Shown here piece by piece: positions 9,201 to 12,934 of a DNA stretch of 12,988 nt; position 1 is the first letter of the stretch, and the number at the start of each line of letters is the position of its first letter. This DNA is from Baffinella frigidus. Taxonomy: Eukaryota; Cryptophyceae; Cryptomonadales; Baffinellaceae. The translations under genes and the position numbers were made by a program. The notes under the pieces are model-generated. The model made no database searches. It had not been told where the DNA came from and saw nothing but the letters and a program-made list of their open reading frames with translations. The stretch is from the NCBI GenBank assembly GCA_026770585.1, contig MU646851.1:57299-70286 (forward strand), written 5' to 3'.

Positions 9201-12200
9201 GGTTCAGGGTTCAGGGTTCAGGGTTCAGGGTTTGGAAGAATATAGCATTGTCAGTACTTGCAACTGTATCAGAGCGCGTGAACTTATCTCAGGGAATGCA
9301 TCAATTGATTCGTGAGAACCAGACAAGGTGGACGGTAGCGTACCACGCCCGGTCATAAGTGGGAATTTCAGAACGCGACGTTTCGTTTCGTGGTACTAAA
9401 TGAGCGTACCTTCATCAATTGATCCAGCGAATCAATGCATCAATTGATTCAATAAATGAGGGTTCTGCAGAACCAGAGGCAGTGGAGCCTCCAGGGTGTT
9501 GGGAGTGCTACGGTGAGAGCCTGCAATCAATCCCAAGAGAGCTCTCTGGCCCGTACTGCACTGCCAGCCAGGATTTTTTACGTTAAGTCAACTAAGCTGA
9601 TCATCGGCAGTAAGTTGCCATTTCGTTTAGATGTACCCTTATCCGGGGAAACCTGTTTTTCTTTCATTTGATGGCAATCAAAATTACTACACAAGTTCTT
9701 TAATATTACTAGTAAGAACGAATTGTGTAGTAATTTTCGTTGCCATCAAATGAAAGAAAAATAGGTTTCCCCGGATAAACCCCTCCAGGTTTCCTTTGTC
9801 AGGAAACCCTAAACCCCAAACCCCATATCAGGTGGTTGACGATCAAACGGCAGCGCAGCCATACACGACACTTAGCAGCGGCCGAGTTCCTTTTCGCCTC
9901 GAATTCAAGGTAAAATTCCGGTTAGATTCTAGGGCAATGGATAAGATTCTAGTATAAATCGTTTAGATGGACTGAATCCGTGAAGCCCCCGGTGGCTGCT
10001 AAGTGGGCACTCAACAACCTCCACGCGTTGACACGCCGGGTTCTTATCTCAAAGAATGTATTAATTGAAGCCTTCCTGCAAACGAAAACTACTACACAAC
10101 GGGATGATACTAGTTTGGTAAAGGACGCGTGACATACTTTTCAGTGGCATGAAATGAATGTAGTACACTCCGAGCCACAAGATTTCAGCGAAGTCAACCA
10201 GCGCACCTAAGTCAACTTTCCCCTGTTTTCGTTTAGATGGACCTGGCCACCATGGACGGCATTTGACTTAAGGCGCTGGCTTTCAGGGGGAGTTGACTTA
10301 GGTGAAATGTTCTGACTCCGAGTGTAGTAAGGCGGTTTTCACACCTGTTGGCAAATGGAAAAAGTTGACGGTTTAGTACCAGCATCGTCAACATGTGGCG
10401 TGTTTATTATTATTATCATTATTATTATTTTCGCGCGGCCAACAGATGTTTAAAAAATGAAAAACTGTGCGAAGGAAGTGCGGACCTGGGTCCGAAATGC
10501 GCTTGATACGGCCAATGGGGTCGTCAGGGTGGAAGGGAAGCATCAGCGTCCCGAACGCCAGTAGCTCGGCAGTCGCCATGTCCACCTAAACGGGAAACAC
10601 ACACCGATTCGCGTCAGCATTCCAAAAATACACCTGTTCACGTCAGATTTCTGGAAACAAACACCGGTTCAGTTCAGCAGTCGGGTCATCCGGGTGGAAG
10701 GGAAGCATCAGCGTCCCGAACGCTAACAGTTCCGCTGTCGCCATTCCAACCTGAACGATGAACACACACCGATTCGCGTCAGCATTCCGGGAAAACACAC
10801 CCGATCATGTCAGCATTCCAGAAACACACACCTGTTCACGTCAGATTTCCGGAATCAGCACCGGTTGACGTCAGCAGTCCGGTCGTCTGGGTGAAACGGA
10901 AAGGTCGTCAGGGTGGCAGGGAAGCATCAGCGTCCCGAACGCCGAGACTTTTTGGTCCTAGGATCCGCAAAATGGGGTAGTTAGGCGTACGGCATTGCCT
11001 AGGACCTCCTACCGTAGGCCGAGGGATCCTAGGACCAAAAAGTCTCGGCCTACGGTAGGAGGTCCTAGGCAATACCGTATCCCTAACTATCCCATTTTCA
11101 GGCCGTTAGCCTATGAAAGTGTACCACAGAATGGTGCAACCCTGGCCCAGCCCCCCCCCTTATAGTACTACTGGGACCCTAAACATTCGATTTCACCCTG
11201 GTGAATATTCCTCAGGAATACGATTTGGCAACGAAAATTACTACACAATTGGTTCATACAAGTAATAGTAAAACATTTGTGTAGTAATTTTCTTCGCCAA
11301 ATCGTATTCCTGAGGAATACTCGCCCGGATGAGATTGTAACGGACGCGACCTGTACAAGGCCGAAAACGACGCGTGTAAGGGGGGGGTTAACCATCCACC
11401 GCAAAAGTTGACGGTGCCGGTACCAAATCGTCAACTTTTGGAACTAAATCGTCGACCTTTGTACCGCAGAATGGCGGGGAGGGTGAACCTCGCCCGCATC
11501 TAGGCGCGTCTCTCTCTCTCCTGGAAGATCTTGCAGATGATCGGGTGTGCGCCTCACTCGCAAAAGTTGACCTTGCTAGCACTGAATCGTCAACTTTTAC
11601 CACAAAAGGTGACGGTGCTGGTACTAAATCGTCAACTTTTGATACTAAATCGCCAACTTTGGTACAACTTTCGAACCTCGCCAGCATCTAGGCGCGTCTC
11701 TCTCTCTCTCCTGGAAGATCTTGCAGATGATCGGGTGCTCATCCATCGCAAAAATTAACCGTTCTGGTACTAAAGCGTCAACTTTTGGCACTAAATCGCC
11801 AAAATTTGGTACTAAATCGTCAACATTTGGTACCAAATCGTCAACTTTTGAACCAGTTTTTATCTTGTTTTTTTGAAACATTTGGTACTAAATCGTCAAC
11901 TTTTGAACCTCGCCAGCGTCGAGGCGCTTCTCGCGCTCTTGGAAGATCCTGCAGATGTTCGGGTGCGCGCCTCACTCGCAAAAGTTGACGATGCCCGTAC
12001 TAAATCGTCAACTTTTGGAACTAAATCACCAACATCTGGTACTAACTCGTCAACTTGTGGTACTAAATCGCCAATTTTGGTAGCAAATCGTCAACTTGTG
12101 GCGCGAAATCGTCAACTTTTGAACCTCGCCAGCGTCGAGGCGCTTCTCGCGCTCTTGGAAGCCACCCTGGAGGCCACCTCAGGGTATTTTGGACGTCCCA

Positions 12201-12925
12201 AAAGTCAACTCCCCTTGAAAAGGACTGAGGGCTCAGTCCTTTTCAAGGGGAGTTGACTTTTGGGACGTCCAAAATACCCTAAGGTGGCCTCCAGGGTGGA
12301 TCTTGCAGATGTTCGGGTGCGCGTTGAACCCCTCGGGAATCAATCGCAAAAGATCCGCAAAAAGTTCACGGTTCTGGTACTAAATCGTCAACTTTTGGGA
12401 CTAAATCGCAAACATTTGGTACTAAATCGTCAACTTGTGGCACGAAATTGCCAAGTTTTGTACCCCAGAATGGTGGGGGGTTGAGTAACCTCGCCAGCGT
12501 CGAGACGCTTCTCGCGCTCTTGGAAGATCTTGCAGATGTTCGGGTGCTCATCCAGGGCAAAGTTGACGGTGGTACTAAATCGTTGGGGTGATTAATCGCC
12601 CGTCCGCCACTTAAGGGATATATATTTTGATGTGTAGGTAACCTCGCCAGCGTCGAGACGCTTCTCGCGCTCTTGGAAGATCTTGCAGATGTTGGGGCGC
12701 TCATCCACCACAAAAGTTAACCTTGCTGGTACTAAATCGTTAACTTTTGGCATTAAATCGCCAAAATTTGGTACTAAATCGCCAACATTGGTAGTAAATC
12801 GTCAACATTTGGCACGAAATCGTCAACATTTGAACCTCGCCAGCGTCGAGGCGCTTCTCGCGCTCTTGGAAGATCTTGCAGATGTTCGGGTGAGCGTTGA
12901 ACCCCTCTGGGATCAAAAACGCCGC
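538..12925 (-). CDS. OGDH: 2-oxoglutarate dehydrogenase E1 component, split gene (partial; possibly rearranged or pseudogenised)
   Basis: The minus strand carries, in separate short exons, the conserved blocks of the thiamine-diphosphate-dependent E1 subunit of the mitochondrial 2-oxoglutarate dehydrogenase complex, which decarboxylates 2-oxoglutarate in the TCA cycle. From 12925 downward these are [73 protein letters not shown] and [14 protein letters not shown]. Known E1 proteins read GEGVDWA.., [34 protein letters not shown] and LPHGYDGQGPEHSS at these places. The N-terminal part and everything after PHGFDGQ lie outside the window. The exons at 3246-3326, 1653-1732 and 538-592 have GT/AG borders and phases 0, 0 and 2, and join without a stop. 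The rest is less tidy: each exon sits among degenerate copies, one block is out of order, and one donor was not found. Identity of the blocks is secure; an intact, expressed gene is not. Confidence 0.72.
736..764 (-). pseudogene. Degenerate copy of the WNQKSGLV exon
   Basis: The minus strand reads WNQKSGLV and then diverges to PR instead of LLLPHG. The acceptor position has TG where AG is needed, so this copy should not splice. It lies upstream of the good copy at 538-592 in gene direction. An isolated palindrome (668-687) lies between them. Confidence 0.75.
940..1005 (-). repeat. Inverted copy of the 219-285 repeat segment
   Basis: From AGGAACAACCCTATG to GATGATCAACTTGTGGG this stretch is essentially the reverse complement of 219-285, including the 24-bp palindrome. 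A second copy in the same reversed orientation lies at 1231-1300. Both reversed copies are followed by CCCCGTCGCGATG, a fragment of the FIATG exon. Confidence 0.85.
1607..1636. repeat. Dispersed repeat shared with 7920-7949
   Basis: GAGACCAAATAGACTGAGAC followed by AGAGCTA occurs here and again at 7920-7949. In both places a GAGCGGG(A/T)AAGAGC stretch lies shortly before it (1583 and 7889). The two sites are over 6 kb apart and sit in introns flanking different exon blocks. Its function is unknown. Confidence 0.8.
1653..1732 (-). CDS. OGDH: OGDH exon encoding [14 protein letters not shown]...FIATGEA(K)
   Basis: This 80-nt exon has 26 codons plus AA. It starts after CTGCAG with ATCTGGGAGG and ends GAGGCCAA before GTGATTCC. 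It encodes the strongly conserved E1 block [10 protein letters not shown], then [14 protein letters not shown], in the thiamine-diphosphate-binding core of the enzyme. The split lysine codon (AA|G) is completed by the exon at 538-592, giving GEAKW as in the family. The upstream border is phase 0, matching the end of the exon at 3246-3326. It is the only copy in this block that is open from acceptor to donor. Confidence 0.88.
2171..2245. repeat. Inverted repeat in an intron
   Basis: GTCATCTTAAGGGTGG at 2171-2186 pairs imperfectly with CCACCCCTAAGATAAC at 2230-2245. A GGCACAAACCACCC stretch here resembles GGCACAACACCC near 2034, suggesting two remnants of one element between copies of the IWEAQFGDF exon. 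Confidence 0.55.
2339..2885 (-). repeat. Tandem duplication of about 300 bp carrying an exon fragment
   Basis: The stretch beginning GTAGCCGTACTC at 2347 and the one beginning at 2672 align over most of their length. Each has the exon fragment KVLGxEYGYSLE, then ACACCCCAAAAGGTAATTTA, then repeated GGACTCCTTGATTTCTC units, then GTGGCCGATTTG, and ends with CTCTTCCGGGTAGGG or a close variant. This shows directly that exon plus intron is duplicated as a block. The long open frames seen here on the minus strand result from the repeat and do not form a gene. Confidence 0.8.
2932..3109. mobile_element. Inverted-repeat element enclosing an OGDH exon fragment
   Basis: GCTACGAAGGGATTGTCGGG (from 2941) pairs with CCCGAAAATCCCTTCGTAGC (ending 3097), and the pairing extends outward into AGAGCGG/CACACAGCGGG. 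Between the arms lie the exon fragment SLESDLAR (2971-2997) and one 24-bp palindrome (3005-3028). The ends are the same type as those of the element at 174-519. It may be a transposon that captured an exon piece, or two opposed element ends brought together by rearrangement. Confidence 0.55.
3246..3326 (-). CDS. OGDH: OGDH exon encoding [19 protein letters not shown]...ALT
   Basis: This 81-nt exon has 27 codons, phase 0 at both ends. The acceptor is GGTGTCCAG, the donor ACG followed by GTGAGAG. It encodes the E1 block [18 protein letters not shown], which in the family directly precedes [10 protein letters not shown]. Joining it to the exon at 1653-1732 gives [15 protein letters not shown], the expected spacing between GYS and WEAQ. 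About 20 nt past the donor a CACACAGCGGG motif begins, resembling the ends of the element at 174-519. Confidence 0.87.
3600..3740. other. AT-rich intron segment without recognisable features
   Basis: Only short internal repetition is visible (TTGGAAAACGT twice, AATAAATAAGA twice). No exon copy or heptamer array was found. The stretch 3810-3930 is similarly plain. Confidence 0.5.
3931..4150 (-). repeat. CCCTCCA/CCCTCAA heptamer array
   Basis: About 30 tandem 7-bp units begin as CCCTAAA and then run as blocks of CCCTCAA and CCCTCCA. They are a C-rich-strand variant of the telomere-like repeat. The blockwise change of unit suggests local expansion of single variants. Confidence 0.9.
4221..4410 (+). 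repeat. Intron module, inverted copy at 5774-5955
   Basis: The module contains GAGTTTGAGGTTGTTGAG, a CCACGTGG site, GGACGAGCCCGTACTATTTT and GAGTGTGGCCTGCGGCC. The reverse complement of 5774-5955 matches it along its length. A shorter version of the GTGGCCTGCGGCC end lies at 4527-4565. A short open stretch on its minus strand is not recognisable as a protein. Confidence 0.8.
4451..4525 (+). repeat. Three tandem units ending GTACTAACC
   Basis: CCAGGACGAGCTGGTACTAAC, spread over 4449-4469, is followed by two related units each ending CGTACTAAC or AGTACTAAC. The units share GGACG at the front. They abut the GTGGCCTGCGGCC module. Confidence 0.7.
4604..4715 (+). repeat. TTTAGGG/TTTGGGG heptamer array
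   Basis: Tandem TTTAGGG units turn into a run of TTTGGGG and back. The array begins directly after the sequence GGCTGCGCCGTCGTTTGGTC...CACCTG. The same module occurs in reverse at 9830-9866, also next to a telomere-like tract. Confidence 0.92.
4720..4930 (-). pseudogene. DVRLSGQD exon copy split by a palindromic insertion
   Basis: The two halves of a degenerate [18 protein letters not shown] exon copy lie at 4720-4745 and 4907-4930. Together they read as the exon fragment found elsewhere (GGAATCCTGCCCCGAGAGAC on the plus strand), with the 161-bp element at 4746-4906 between them. It cannot encode the block any longer. Confidence 0.8.
4742..4910. mobile_element. Palindromic MITE-like element, copy 2 (target duplication AATC)
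   Basis: The element spans 4746-4906 (161 bp) between AATC repeats at 4742-4745 and 4907-4910. Its ends are TCATCCGGTC and GACCGGATGA. The arms pair nearly end to end and the core is CGAAAATTACTACACA. The arm middle (ATTTAAATGCTCGG and its mate) is unlike that of the other copies, yet it matches its own opposite arm. The uninterrupted target is visible in the exon copy at 6492-6563. Confidence 0.9.
4931..5150 (-). repeat. Degenerate CCCTAAT/CCCTAAA heptamer tract with an exon scrap
   Basis: Eroded C-rich telomere-like units (CCCTATT, CCCTAAT, CCCTAAA) fill the stretch. A scrap of the DVRLSGQD exon copy (CCTGCCCCGAGAGACGC) lies at about 5040-5062 inside it. Confidence 0.75.
5153..5340. mobile_element. 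Long palindromic element with TA duplication (Tc1/mariner-like MITE candidate)
   Basis: The element spans 5155-5338 (184 bp) and starts and ends with GAGCGTTTGCGG in inverted orientation. The arms cover almost the whole length around a short AT-rich centre; the inner arm contains TTTGTACCAGAAGTGTCC. It is flanked by TA on both sides (5153-5154 and 5339-5340). The equivalent stretch without the insertion, GAAAGC followed by AAACACGTGG at 5639-5654, has the length expected if one TA is duplicated. Confidence 0.75.
5415..5600 (-). repeat. Degenerate heptamer tract with tandem duplication
   Basis: CCCTAGACCCCAAMCTCTAGG, broken over two units, and CTCAACGCTCAACGCTAAACC occur twice in a row, together with a GAGACGCACGCCTCTCTCTC exon scrap. 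A block of about 75 bp was therefore duplicated in tandem. Confidence 0.7.
5774..5955 (-). repeat. Inverted copy of the 4221-4410 module
   Basis: Read on the minus strand this matches 4221-4410, including GAGTGTGGCCTGCGGCC and GGACGAGCCCGTACTATTTT. It continues into GGCGTGTATCGCTGCGC, as the module at 4565-4580 does. The central CCACGTGG is extended here to a longer perfect palindrome around TAGTACCACGTGGTACTA. Confidence 0.8.
6164..6237 (+). repeat. CT microsatellite
   Basis: A near-continuous (CT)n tract with occasional CCC or TTT follows directly on a DVRLSGQD exon copy. Its growth seems to have started from the CTCTCTCTC at the truncated 5' end of that copy; shorter CT runs mark the same place in the copies at 5390-5410 and 6350-6362. 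Confidence 0.9.
6365..6482 (-). repeat. Degenerate CCCTAAT/CCCTAGA heptamer tract
   Basis: Eroded 7-bp units CCCTAGA, CCCTAAT and CCCTGAA occupy the intron stretch just downstream of the donor of the good DVRLSGQD exon. Similar tracts lie at 6020-6090 and 6240-6285. Confidence 0.75.
6492..6563 (-). CDS. OGDH: OGDH exon encoding [24 protein letters not shown]
   Basis: This 72-nt exon has 24 codons, phase 0 at both ends. The acceptor is TTTTCCGGCAG, the donor GCG followed by [23 protein letters not shown] matches the E1 signature RLSGQDVERGTFSHRHA. The next family residues, VLHDQ, would open the following exon but were not found. The upstream polypyrimidine tract (CGGTGTTTGTTTTCCG) resembles that before the exon at 10538-10585. 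It is the only complete copy in its block. It lies downstream of the PEMFVEYQ exon block, which contradicts protein order. Confidence 0.85.
6606..6722 (+). repeat. Truncated CCACACAGC repeat with 24-bp palindrome
   Basis: It runs from CCACACAGCGGCCTTCGAAG through the palindrome at 6663-6686 to GGATAAGGTAACG, and stops at the truncated exon copy at 6723. It is in the orientation of the left end of the element at 174-519. Confidence 0.75.
6782..6955 (+). repeat. Second truncated CCACACAGC repeat, including an empty site
   Basis: It starts CCACACAGCGGATTACAAC, contains the eroded palindrome at 6841-6864, and ends with GGATATCCCAACCGATTCTCG. That last part corresponds to the site occupied by a palindromic insertion at 318-465, here without the insertion. 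The right end is missing and the repeat joins a truncated exon copy at 6964. Confidence 0.8.
7022..7470 (+). repeat. Compound heptamer array: TTCATGG, TTTATGG, TTTATTG, TTCAGTG
   Basis: Successive homogeneous blocks of 7-bp units change by one base at a time: GGTTCAT, then GGTTTAT, then TGTTTAT, then TGTTCAG. A second long TTCAGTG block and eroded units such as GTTTAGC and GTTAAGT follow. All keep the telomere-like 7-bp period. The open frames over this array reflect the period, which leaves every frame without stops. Confidence 0.92.
7599..7905. repeat. Direct repeats: one copy with an insertion, one without
   Basis: AGGTTGACATGCT at 7599-7611 and 7846-7858 is in each case followed by a 35-bp stretch starting GGGTGTGCGGCACACATCCG (7716-7750 and 7859-7893) and ending near AAGAGCCC. 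In the first copy the two parts are separated by a palindromic insert. The repeat itself is unrecognised; the minus strand of both reads [10 protein letters not shown], which could be a further exon remnant, but the match to OGDH is too weak to assert. Confidence 0.8.
7612..7715. mobile_element. 101-bp palindromic insert with perfect 28-bp inverted repeats and GCT duplication
   Basis: GGAGGCACGCCGTCG...CTTTCA at 7617-7644 and its exact reverse complement at 7685-7712 enclose a 40-bp loop. The insert (7612-7712) is flanked by GCT at 7609-7611 and 7713-7715, while the empty copy at 7846-7893 has GCT once. The left end carries five extra bases (AAAGT) outside the inverted repeat, so the exact end and duplication length are uncertain. 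Confidence 0.8.
7984..8068 (-). repeat. CCCTAAA heptamer tract next to exon copies
   Basis: CCCTAAA units lead straight into an exon copy at 8069. Similar tracts in either orientation separate the other copies in this block, at about 8105-8165, 8216-8285, 8388-8475, 8570-8620, 8655-8708 and 8840-8860. Confidence 0.88.
8069..8790 (-). pseudogene. Array of copies of the [11 protein letters not shown] exon
   Basis: Copies lie at 8709-8782 ([16 protein letters not shown]), 8623-8658 ([11 protein letters not shown]), 8476-8548 (full length, [12 protein letters not shown] type), 8297-8372 ([11 protein letters not shown], acceptor TTAG), 8168-8216 ([11 protein letters not shown]) and 8069-8104 ([11 protein letters not shown]). 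Each ends CAG followed by GTTTA, where the GTTTA begins a telomere-like heptamer tract in most copies. The 3' half with the donor is retained in all; the 5' half is lost in three. Confidence 0.6.
8867..8943 (-). CDS. OGDH: Probable OGDH exon encoding [23 protein letters not shown] (split: CTSLSG...PEMFVEYQ)
   Basis: This 77-nt exon candidate lies between acceptor GGGGTAG and donor CAG followed by GTTTGA. Its final PEMFVEYQ, joined in phase 0 to VCNSSLSE of the exon at 3246-3326, resembles the EEMFTVSNSSLSE of plant-type E1 proteins, and the front CTSLS resembles the PLS/PLD stretch before it. The match is short, so the assignment is moderate. If it is right, this block should directly precede the VCNSSLSE block. 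Instead the DVRLSGQD block lies between them. Confidence 0.5.
8958..9140 (+). repeat. TTTAGGG heptamer array
   Basis: Long run of near-perfect TTTAGGG units with a TTTGGGG-rich end. It is the purest plant-type telomere-like array in the window and is internal. Confidence 0.95.
9158..9232 (+). repeat. TTCAGGG heptamer array
   Basis: About ten perfect units of TTCAGGG, a one-base variant of TTTAGGG, follow the preceding array after a short unrelated gap. Confidence 0.95.
9270..9465. repeat. Repeats of ATGCATCAATTGATTC, remnant element
   Basis: GAATGCATCAATTGATTC occurs at about 9294-9311 and AATGCATCAATTGATTC at 9434-9450, with TCATCAATTGATCC between them. CTTATCTCAGGGAATG at 9283 resembles CTTATCTCAAAGAATG at 10044. 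No exon copy was found in 9233-9634 otherwise. Confidence 0.5.
9635..9782. mobile_element. Palindromic MITE-like element, copy 3 (target duplication ACCC)
   Basis: The element spans 9639-9778 (140 bp), with ACCC at 9635-9638 and 9779-9782. Its ends are TTATCCGGGGAAACC and the inverse. The core is AAAATTACTACACAA on both arms. The private arm section (TTTCTTTCATTTGATGGCAA) has an almost perfect partner in the other arm. Confidence 0.9.
9830..10020 (-). mobile_element. Module copy interrupted by a CACTTAGCAGC-ended palindromic insert
   Basis: On the minus strand the outer parts match the module at 4550-4605 (GAGGTTGTTGAG...GTGTATGGCTGCGC...CACCTG). They are separated by about 137 bp at 9869-10005. 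That insert starts CACTTAGCAGCGGCC and ends GGTGGCTGCTAAGTG, an imperfect inverted pair. The insert contains GATTCTAG twice. A clear target duplication was not found. Confidence 0.6.
10041..10105 (+). mobile_element. Half of a palindromic MITE-like element
   Basis: GCAAACGAAAACTACTACACAA at 10078-10099 (22 bp) corresponds to the core of the four complete elements, and it lies about the usual distance from a TTATCTCAAAGAATG start at 10043. The right arm is missing or displaced; a TACTACACTCGGAG inverse near 10315-10330 could be part of it. Confidence 0.5.
10160..10332. repeat. Nested inverted repeats with AAGTCAACT and CCCCTG
   Basis: CACCTAAGTCAACT (10204-10217) pairs with AGTTGACTTAGGTG (10289-10302), and the neighbouring CCCCTG/CAGGGG also pairs. 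Outside it, TACACTCCGAG pairs imperfectly with CTCCGAGTGTA. The parts are in a permuted order on the two sides, suggesting a rearranged palindromic element. Confidence 0.55.
10404..10432 (+). repeat. ATT microsatellite
   Basis: A short TTATTATTATTATCATTATT run. Confidence 0.85.
10538..10585 (-). CDS. OGDH: OGDH exon encoding [16 protein letters not shown] (3' border unresolved)
   Basis: After acceptor TTTCCCGTTTAG the minus strand reads [16 protein letters not shown]. This matches the E1 block VDWAxAEALAFATLxxEG that precedes RLSGQD, with methionine in place of the usual tryptophan. It continues phase 0 from AGE at the end of the exon at 12836-12925. No GT donor follows at the expected place: the frame runs on into PFHPDDP, so either the donor is non-canonical or this copy is broken. 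The end given here is where family similarity stops. Confidence 0.72.
10595..10900 (-). repeat. Tandem intron units containing a polypyrimidine/acceptor-like stretch
   Basis: Units of about 28 bp, on the minus strand of the form GGAATGCTGACGCGAATCGG then TGTGTGTTTCC, occur in series between the exon copies at 10538, 10703 and 10922. A block of roughly 165-210 bp, exon copy plus such units, has been duplicated. The TGTGTGTTTCC part forms the polypyrimidine tract just before the acceptors. Confidence 0.75.
10703..10943 (-). pseudogene. Two further copies of the VDMATAE exon
   Basis: The copy at 10703-10750 reads [16 protein letters not shown] after acceptor CGTTCAG and is open, so it could also be the working exon. 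The copy at 10922-10943 retains only AFGTLML and is cut at 10941 by the palindrome at 10941-11098. A scrap resembling the downstream HPDD sequence lies near 10880-10900. Confidence 0.78.
10941..11098. mobile_element. Interleaved double palindrome (X-Y-X'-Y')
   Basis: X at 10941-10966 is exactly reverse-complemented at 11024-11049. Y at 10969-11023 is reverse-complemented with about four mismatches at 11044-11098. The order is X, Y, X', Y', with X' and Y' sharing six bases. Y contains CCTACCGTAGG, related to the dispersed 24-bp palindrome. It truncates an exon copy. No target duplication was found. Confidence 0.85.
11189..11336. mobile_element. Palindromic MITE-like element, copy 4 (target duplication GATT)
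   Basis: The element spans 11193-11332 (140 bp) between GATT at 11189-11192 and 11333-11336. The right end reads TCATCCGGGCGAGTATTCC on the minus strand, the left TCACCCTGGTGAATATTCC. The private arm part (CTCAGGAATACGATTTGGC) is duplicated exactly in the opposite arm. The core is GAAAATTACTACACAA. Confidence 0.9.
11489..12707 (-). pseudogene. Array of degenerate copies of the [19 protein letters not shown] exon
   Basis: Copies lie at 12643-12707 ([12 protein letters not shown]), 12490-12553 ([12 protein letters not shown]), 12125-12340 (split by a palindrome at 12162-12299; the upstream part still reads [13 protein letters not shown]), 11909-11975 ([12 protein letters not shown]), 11677-11747 and 11489-11558. 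The last two have a GAGAGAGAGA expansion that breaks the frame after FQER. All keep the donor GAG followed by GTT, except that base changes upstream remove the acceptor. They are separated by 21-bp repeat blocks. Confidence 0.82.
12162..12299. mobile_element. Near-perfect palindrome with 68-bp arms and 2-bp centre, inside an exon copy
   Basis: Arms 12162-12229 and 12232-12299 match at 67 of 68 positions around a central GG. It begins CCACCCTGGAGG and ends CCTCCAGGGTGG. The surrounding exon copy reads CTTGGAAG on the left and ATCTTGC on the right, exactly the uninterrupted sequence of the other copies (CTTGGAAGATCTTGC), so nothing was duplicated or lost at the site. Near-identity of the arms suggests a recent event or strong arm-to-arm correction. 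Confidence 0.9.
12836..12925 (-). CDS. OGDH: OGDH exon encoding [20 protein letters not shown]...LDAGE
   Basis: This 90-nt exon has 30 codons, phase 0 at both ends. The acceptor is CCTATCAG, the donor GAG followed by [29 protein letters not shown] corresponds to the E1 segment PENFTPHRAVKKVYEQR..IETGE that precedes VDWA in plant-type proteins. Its end joins in frame to VDMATAE (10538-10585). It is the only copy of this exon with a recognisable acceptor. The similarity is weaker than in the other exons, but the in-frame junction and order support it. Confidence 0.72.
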
Positions 12926-12934
12926 CTGATAGGG

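Larger units (their letters stand above)
11400..12835. repeat. 21-bp tandem repeat blocks between exon copies
   Basis: Units with consensus GTACTAAATCGTC plus AACTTTTG (for example 11809-11829 and 11830-11850) occur in runs of two to six at about 11400-11460, 11565-11670, 11765-11905, 11985-12120, 12360-12460, 12550-12590 and 12710-12835. Because 21 is a multiple of three, all frames stay open and give apparent heptapeptides (VLNRQLL on plus, KVDDLVP on minus). On the minus strand several blocks start at the donor of the exon copies. A single unit-like stretch also occurs near 1795-1830 and 10355-10392. Confidence 0.88.

Noticed and set aside
11400-12830. CRISPR array
   Set aside because: Repeats are directly adjacent without unique spacers and the window is clearly eukaryotic.
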